This document shows positions 60,201 to 64,000 of a stretch of 64,000 nt of DNA, one piece after another. How positions within the stretch are numbered: the stretch's first letter is position 1; every line of letters begins with the position of its first letter. The stretch comes from an uncultured Sphingomonadaceae bacterium (GTDB lineage: Bacteria > Pseudomonadota > Alphaproteobacteria > Sphingomonadales > Sphingomonadaceae): positions 47,349-111,348 of the forward strand of contig CAMYJW010000032.1 in the NCBI GenBank assembly GCA_947258815.1. Reading direction: 5' to 3'. A program made the position numbers and the translations under genes. The notes under the pieces are model-generated. The model did not search any database. It was not told where the DNA came from and was given only the letters and a program-made list of their open reading frames with translations.

Positions 60201-60352
60201 CCCTGCTGACGCTAGTCGTGATCCCGGCAATCTATGTGGGGGTGGCGGGGTTTGGGAGAAAGCTTGTCGGAGTGCTGAGAAATGGAAACAACTTGCTCGC
60301 CAGCGTGCGCCACCTTCGCAGCCGCCAAGACTTGCGCAAAACTGCTGGATGA
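57212..60352 (+). CDS. RND (HAE1/AcrB-type) efflux transporter permease
   Basis: A 1046-aa proton-driven trimeric pump. RRPVFATMMIGSLVVMGLVA is the first helix, with a large periplasmic porter loop after it. VGLLVDDAIVVVEAVERD carries the Asp pair of the proton relay and MGIVMKNGILLVDRANQL the Lys in TM10; a second porter loop and 12 helices in total complete it. No outer-membrane factor gene follows, so it must borrow a chromosomal TolC-like channel. Substrate unknown; an accessory resistance function is likely. Confidence 0.94.
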   Translation: MWLVDVSIRRPVFATMMIGSLVVMGLVAFRGLGVDLFPKIEFPYVSVQTTQPGADPASIETEVTDKVEEAVSSISGIRQVRSVSTDGLSQVNIEFEIGEDADVKAQEVRDKISGIAADLPDDTDPPIVERLDPDAAPVVSVMIAGEQPVAELTRYADEVVKERLQRISGVGSITLVGGRDREMRIWLDPSKLKAVGLSAPEVVGAVRNENAQLPGGRLEADMRQREFGVRTLAEARTANEFAEMMLAHREAGRSTRLGDIARVEDSVADERSYAQLNGVAGVALEVRRQSGRNTIEVAKAVMAEVAKLQKEAPQGMRLVVARDISRFVESSINDVLFDLSLAIVLVVAITFLFLLSWRATVIVGLAIPTSIVATFFIFGVADFTVNIMTMLALTVAVGLLVDDAIVVVEAVERDIESGLSPPEAAASATRRVALAVLAGTFATLAVFVPVSVMEGIVGQFLIQYGLTIVFSVSVSLLVALTLTPMLASRFMRLEHREHGWLGQIEKFHHRLAERYTLIVTWGVTNLRLVILAAAGSLIVGGVFASMVPSTFLGEADRSEYLATVKLPLDSGIASARDAALRADGALRSDDQIKLVFITAGAGISGRTNLLEFYVETTPKQGRPVSQGELMNRARSTLAKAIPEATEISINEVPWVSGGGVTMTPIELVVSGSDMNQIAQYAAKLEEQFRADPSFADVRTTYEGGRPEVQLKLDRSRATDLGVSAREVASATQIMLGGVDAGTFEDDGRRYDVRVRMEEGLRQSLSDLGRLPVRSENGTLVDMASVADIGVESGPTQIDRLNRARQVTLILNLPPGTALGDADARADEIVAEFPPPARLSIEKEGMARRLSDTSSAIILAFILAIIALYIVLASQFDRFAQPVLIMLTAPLSFSGAFFAMWAAGQQMSLFAQIGLLALMGIVMKNGILLVDRANQLREDGLEAREAMLQAAPERLRPVLMTALAAVFGMVPVALTQSDGAEWRNPMGFIIIGGLTTSTLLTLVVIPAIYVGVAGFGRKLVGVLRNGNNLLASVRHLRSRQDLRKTAG

Positions 60353-60600
60353 TGCCCAGCGGGGTGGTCCAGAAACGGGTAGCAGCGCAGTCAGGGCCGA
60401 ACTCTAATCACACTTGGAGGAAAATCAGGGGATCACGTCAACGGCGTTCGCTGCTCAACGACCGCTATCGGGGCGCGAAGCGGGCTTCGGAATTGCTCAC
60501 AAGGGAGGTCCGTTATTGGCGGCAAAGCGGCCTTACGAATTGGCACAGCGCACGATGGCAATCGAGGCAGCAAGTGCCAGCCAACGGTAGTACTTTTTGG

Positions 60601-61983
60601 TCATGCATGAATGTTGGCCCGAATGGGATGAACGATTTTGAGCAACTCATCCCGGCGGTAGGTGAGCGAGCCACCGTCACCATAGGCTGGACGATTGTTT
60701 GTATGTCCCATCAGCGTCAGTCGCAGATCGTGATCGATTCCCGCTTCCAGCATTCGTTTTTCGAACGAATGGCGGAAAGAATAGATTTTGTGTGCGGGAG
60801 TTGGAAACAGTTTCCGCACTTTAAATGCTTTCATCAATGTTGCTGACAGCAGGTCGGGTTTGTCGCGATAATGATCGAAGCCGCTCGGAAATTTCTCCAT
60901 GGCCGCCAACGAAATGCCGACCAGCGGGATTTCCCGGATCGACGCGGCGGACTTGATTTCACGGTTGCGCTTGGGCCGGATACGGATGTGTGGAACCTCG
61001 TGGTCCAGTACAATATCTTCTTTCATGAGGTTGGCGATCTCACCGGGTCGGCAGCCGGTTTCGATCAGCGCATAGGCGATGTGCCAAGCTTGTTCATTGA
61101 GTCCATCAAAGACGCCGGGCGCGAGGATTTTCGAGCGCACCCAGTCATCCTCAAAAGGCGGCACATCTCCCTTGAATCTGTCCTTGAAGTGAAGATTGCG
61201 AAACGGATTGGGTCGTTCTTCCTCGCCGATATAGCGGCAGTATTCGGCAAAAAGCTTGCGCACTGTGCCAAGGTCGCGGTTGGCTGTATTGGCTTTCAAG
61301 GCTTGTCGTCCGGGCTTCTCTGTTAGCCTTTCGCGCCACCAGTTGTAGAAGGCCTGCGCATCCTGCCGGGTGATCGAGAGAATCGGCTTATCGCCGATCA
61401 GGTTGACGAGATACTGGACACCGCGATTCTTTGACTTGCGCCATAGGCGTTTCTGGTTTTCCGATTTGCCCATCTGCTCGTCGGCGGCAATCTCGGTACA
61501 ATAGATTTCTAGAGCCTCGGAGATGAGGATTGGCGGTGGGGAAGCTCCGCCCAGCAGTGCCTCAGCTTCATGCCGTTCGCTCGCACTCTTGCTGCCGGCA
61601 TCTTTTCTCTCAACGATACGAGCCCGTTCGATCAGTTCGTGAAGCTCGGCCGCTTCCGCCAAATCGGCGGCAGGCACATAGGTGAAGCCTCTTGCAAGCG
61701 CACGTTGCCCTGCTGACTTGTAACGCAGGGCGGCAACCCGTCTTTGACGCTGTACGCCTTCCGCTCCAGCCGCCTCACCATCGATGCCGGCCATTGACGC
61801 CCAGAATAGATCGTCGGCGGCCATCAGCGCGTCTCGCCTTTCGCGGGCTGTATCAAGGGAAGTCGTCTTCAGGGAGACGCGTACTCGACCGCGATCATCA
61901 TAGGCGGCATAACGCGTCGGCACCCGGCGGTCATAGTGCCAGTGGCCGCCTCTGAGTTTGAGGTTTTTCGTGTCCTGTCGCAT
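60601..61983 (-). CDS. Tyrosine-type integrase of the tRNA-Gly element
   Basis: A 460-aa integrase with a DUF6538-type N-terminus (NLKLRGGHWHYDRRVPTRYA). A core-binding domain (about 190-275) precedes the catalytic domain with ETGCRPGEIANL (Arg I), YSFRHSFEKRMLEAG (Arg II region) and MGHTNNRPAYGDGG (Tyr). Its start is 18 bp from the right-end TGGNNCACA array and 127 bp from the tRNA-Gly core copy, so it is the recombinase for this island. A decayed relative of its N-terminus lies at 62266. Confidence 0.93.
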   Translation of the reverse strand: MRQDTKNLKLRGGHWHYDRRVPTRYAAYDDRGRVRVSLKTTSLDTARERRDALMAADDLFWASMAGIDGEAAGAEGVQRQRRVAALRYKSAGQRALARGFTYVPAADLAEAAELHELIERARIVERKDAGSKSASERHEAEALLGGASPPPILISEALEIYCTEIAADEQMGKSENQKRLWRKSKNRGVQYLVNLIGDKPILSITRQDAQAFYNWWRERLTEKPGRQALKANTANRDLGTVRKLFAEYCRYIGEEERPNPFRNLHFKDRFKGDVPPFEDDWVRSKILAPGVFDGLNEQAWHIAYALIETGCRPGEIANLMKEDIVLDHEVPHIRIRPKRNREIKSAASIREIPLVGISLAAMEKFPSGFDHYRDKPDLLSATLMKAFKVRKLFPTPAHKIYSFRHSFEKRMLEAGIDHDLRLTLMGHTNNRPAYGDGGSLTYRRDELLKIVHPIRANIHA

Positions 61984-62001
61984 GTCCGCTCAACCGGTCC
62001 T

Positions 62002-62034
62002 TGGAACACAAACTGGAGCACATTTTGGTGCACA
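62002..62034 (+). repeat. Right-end array of three TGGNNCACA sites, 12-bp period
   Basis: TGGAACACA (62002), TGGAGCACA (62014) and TGGTGCACA (62026), spacers AAC and TTT; same phase and orientation as the left-end array at 30843. It lies in the integrase promoter region, so it may serve both recombination and integrase autoregulation. Confidence 0.75.
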
Positions 62035-62110
62035 AATTCCTCGTTTGGCTAGCGGCCTGGACGGAATGCGTCAACTAACATGCTGGTACATATAGGGTAA
62101 TTTGGGGAGG

Positions 62111-62134
62111 GTTCGATTCCCTTCGCCCGCTCCA
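62111..62134 (+). repeat. Right attachment site (attR core), tRNA-Gly 3' copy
   Basis: GTTCGATTCCCTTCGCCCGC then TCCA, matching the tRNA-Gly 3' end at 22 of 24 positions. No upstream half of a tRNA is present, so it is a copy produced by integration. Confidence 0.9.
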
Positions 62135-62213
62135 TTTCACTTCCCAAAAACCCTATTCCTGTCAGTGGTTTAATTGCCATAAGCGCCCGGATTCCCTACG
62201 CTCGCGAGGAATT

Positions 62214-62246
62214 TGTGGACCAAAATGTGTACCATTTTGTGGACCA
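62214..62246 (-). repeat. Inverted third array of TGGNNCACA sites beyond attR
   Basis: On the minus strand TGGTCCACA, TGGTACACA and TGGTCCACA follow each other at exactly 12 bp with spacers AAA and TTT. The array ends 19 bp before the start of an integrase-like remnant, the same geometry as the intact integrase and its array, so it belongs to a second, inverted element. Confidence 0.72.
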
Positions 62247-62265
62247 GGACCTCGCGAGCGGAGCA

Positions 62266-62980
62266 ATGCAGCAAGAAAGCCGATACCTCGAATTCAGGGC
62301 AGGGCACTGGCACTATAACCGCCGCGTGGCCCTTCAACGGGCTGAGCAGTCCGCTCGAAAATCACAGGAAGCTGATCAGCGCGCCAATTTGCTCATGGAG
62401 CAATTGCGAACCGACGCGCAGGTCGCAGCGCGCCGGGACGAAAAAAGGCTAACCGGCCTCGCGAAGACTCTTTCCGAAGTTAGCGGCTTTGCATTCTTGC
62501 AAGGCAAGTTTTTCGATTTTCAGGACCGCAGACGAGCAGAGGAGCATCGACGGGCGCGCGAGGCACTCGATGCTCGGCTGCGTGACCTGCGCATGGCTGA
62601 AGAGCACCGGGAACGCCTTGAACTGATGGAACTGAGGCGCAAGGAGGCAGCCCTTGAGAGGACATTCACTTGAGAAGACCTTTGAGCGGGAGCAGGCAAC
62701 GCAGTACCGGAACGGTCACGAGCATATGCCCGCGCTAACCCTAGCGATGACTCCAGGTGGGCGAAGGGCAATGCCGCACTTGGCCAAACGCCGTTTCACA
62801 TCGCCGACGGTGAAGGAACTGAACGTCAAGGCGCGTCCGATTCAGCCTGAGGACCAGATCGATCTGCGTAGGGATTTCACCATCGCCGCCAAGCCTCAGG
62901 CGAGGTCGAAAGACAGTGGCGGTAAAGGCCTGGCGGACGATTTCCCGGCTCGCGATCCAGGCAATGGTCGAAAACGGTAA
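62266..62980 (+). pseudogene. Decayed integrase-relaxase fusion (remnant of a related element)
   Basis: The first 21 codons (MQQESRYLEFRAGHWHYNRR-V) align with the N-terminus of the intact integrase (MRQDTKNLKLRGGHWHYDRR-V). The next ~110 codons resemble the coiled-coil part of the relaxase (LTGLAKTLSEVSGFAFLQGK versus PTGLAGFLAKVSGVAYVRGR). After a frameshift near 62655-62675 the frame matches the relaxase tail (EHMPALTLAMTPGGR; TVKELNVKARP). A large deletion therefore joined integrase start to relaxase end. The order and relative strand match the intact element read in reverse. Confidence 0.75.
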
Positions 62981-63228
62981 AAGCGATTTACCAGCTTGGT
63001 TTTCTAACCCGGTGCAAATTGTGCGTCGCTACTGTTCTTTAGCCGAATCAAAGCCATGTCATTCTCAGTTTGATTAGAAATAGTGAGACTGGCCATCCCC
63101 ATGGTATCGCTGCGCTTGACTTGCGCATCACGGAGATTGCAATGAAATTTGAGTGTTCTGTGCCACGGGACTGCTAATTTGCCGGTTCAGCAAGCGGCAG
63201 GTGTGAATCCTGAGAAAACGGTGAGGCT

Positions 63229-63951
63229 GTGAAAATTCGCATCAATGCCGACATGGCTCACCAGCTGTTTGAAATGAAATTCGGCGGCATAAACAACTTT
63301 GCAGATGCTTGGGCGCATTCAGACCGTTCCCGAATGGGCAGCGATAGCTCTCCGCGTAGCGCCAAGACAATTTACGCGTGGCTCAAGAACGGATTGCCGA
63401 CAACCCGTGAAACTCTGTTCAGCTTTTTTGCCGCACTGGACGTTGATCCGGTTTCGTTGATCGATCTCGACCGCAACGATTTGCGAAGCAATTTTGGCCG
63501 TCTGCGCCATGCGTTCATGCTTGGCGGAATGAATGCCGGTGGGTTTAAGGCACTTTTTGAATTGTTCCGCCCCTGCGCCATTTGGCCAGACACTAGCCTG
63601 GCCGAGAGCTACTACGCTAGGGACTGGACGCGCTTCGATTTTGTCCATGCCGCCGCTGAGATCATCAACACCTACGCGACCATCACTGTGCAAGGCGACA
63701 ATTCAGTCGATGTCTTATGGCCACGCGCATTTCATATCGCCTATCGGCGGCAATCCAATGCCGATGGTCTGTGGAGGCCTTACGGTACGGTGGTCAGTCG
63801 GTTCAGCGAGGCCATTCTCGTTCATGAGAATGGCGACATTCAACGTATGAGCATGCCCGCCCGATCCAGTCATCAGCTAGGCCCTGTTGACAAACTGATT
63901 GGTCCAGAGGCGTGCGGCGGCGATGTGTATGAAGCCCAGATAGCTTGCTGA
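63229..63951 (+). CDS. Orphan gene truncated by an IS insertion
   Basis: GTG start with GGTGAGG upstream. About 217 native residues precede the junction near 63877-63880; the last ~23 residues (from GPVDKLIGPEACGG) are read from IS sequence. The N-terminal region (PRSAKTIYAWLKNGLPTTRE-TLFSFF) resembles a helix-turn-helix, suggesting a DNA-binding or toxin-like regulator; the rest is unrecognised. The original C-terminus is lost. Confidence 0.6.
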   Translation: MKIRINADMAHQLFEMKFGGINNFADAWAHSDRSRMGSDSSPRSAKTIYAWLKNGLPTTRETLFSFFAALDVDPVSLIDLDRNDLRSNFGRLRHAFMLGGMNAGGFKALFELFRPCAIWPDTSLAESYYARDWTRFDFVHAAAEIINTYATITVQGDNSVDVLWPRAFHIAYRRQSNADGLWRPYGTVVSRFSEAILVHENGDIQRMSMPARSSHQLGPVDKLIGPEACGGDVYEAQIAC

Positions 63952-64000
63952 GGTTTTGTCGTATCGGGTTGCGAGGCGGCGCGAGCATTTGAGCTTGGCG
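63877..64000 (-). mobile_element. IS5-family insertion sequence, transposase C-terminus (partial)
   Basis: On the minus strand the last 40 codons read AKLKCSRRLATRYDKTSASY then LGFIHIAAARLWTNQFVNRA and a stop at 63877-63879, the characteristic end of IS5 (IS427-like) transposases in alphaproteobacteria. The plus-strand sequence from 63880, GGCCCTGTTGACAAAC, is the likely inverted-repeat end. The stop codon appears to use the C-TA of the target. The rest lies beyond the window. Confidence 0.85.

Larger units (their letters stand above)
30788..62134. mobile_element. Integrative (probably mobilizable) element of ~31.3 kb in tRNA-Gly
   Basis: Bounded by the intact tRNA-Gly and a duplicated tRNA 3' end, with a tyrosine integrase just inside the right end and matching 12-bp-period TGGNNCACA arrays near both ends. 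Contents are typical cargo: defence, antirestriction, toxin-antitoxin, relaxase/MobC, coupling protein, efflux and many orphan genes. No VirB/Trb mating-pair genes are visible, so transfer would need a helper. A second integrase plus tRNA-Val fragment at 53 kb shows it is a mosaic of at least two elements. Confidence 0.88.

Noticed and set aside
60151..60846. 231-codon frame over the RND permease end and integrase end
   Set aside because: It overlaps two clear genes in other frames and has no domain.

Overview
The window looks like the chromosome of an alphaproteobacterium of the order Sphingomonadales (Erythrobacteraceae/Sphingomonadaceae type). This is an inference from GC-rich coding sequence, the protein families present (N-terminal DUF6538 integrase, DUF736/DUF3768, bacterial CDC48) and a dispersed CTGAGCCTGTCGAAG-type repeat. 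No database search was possible.

Positions 1-30.7 kb are core chromosome. They hold a 3-oxoacid CoA-transferase pair (scoAB), a universal stress protein, a double-AAA CDC48 ATPase, polA, an Ala/Glu-rich lipoprotein, a class-A beta-lactamase-like hydrolase, and groESL with a CIRCE operator. These are followed by a lipoprotein cytochrome c, rplJL, rpoBC (transcribed away from rplJL), small envelope proteins, two tandem thermonuclease-like genes, argB, yggT, folD, a LON-substrate-domain protein, a ybbN-type thioredoxin and tRNA-Gly(GCC).

Positions 30.79-62.13 kb form an integrated element of about 31.3 kb. It begins at the 3' end of the intact tRNA-Gly, and a 24-nt copy of that tRNA end (2 mismatches) recurs at 62111-62134 next to a tyrosine integrase. 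The cargo includes a three-gene, translationally coupled Pycsar-like anti-phage operon with TWO class III nucleotide cyclases and a DUF5706/PycTM-like membrane effector. It also includes ArdC antirestriction, a ParDE toxin-antitoxin, a large protein with a C-terminal HEPN-like Rx4H motif, a MobC-like protein with a relaxase, and a VirD4/TraG coupling protein. Further cargo is a SprT-like protease, several uncharacterised gene clusters, a second integrase beside a tRNA-Val fragment, and a MarR-RND efflux operon. No mating-pair-formation genes are visible, so it reads as a mobilizable rather than self-transmissible element.

The most unusual non-coding structures are a run of about ten consecutive hairpins (40757-41138) between mobC and the SprT gene, probably an oriT region or a structured RNA, and three arrays of three 9-mers (TGGNNCACA) with an exact 12-bp period. 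Two of these arrays are at the element ends and one, inverted, lies just beyond the right attachment site. Right of that site (62.2-63.0 kb) lies a decayed inverted relative of the element in which the integrase start is fused to the relaxase C-terminus. It is followed by an orphan gene truncated by an IS5-family insertion sequence that runs off the window.
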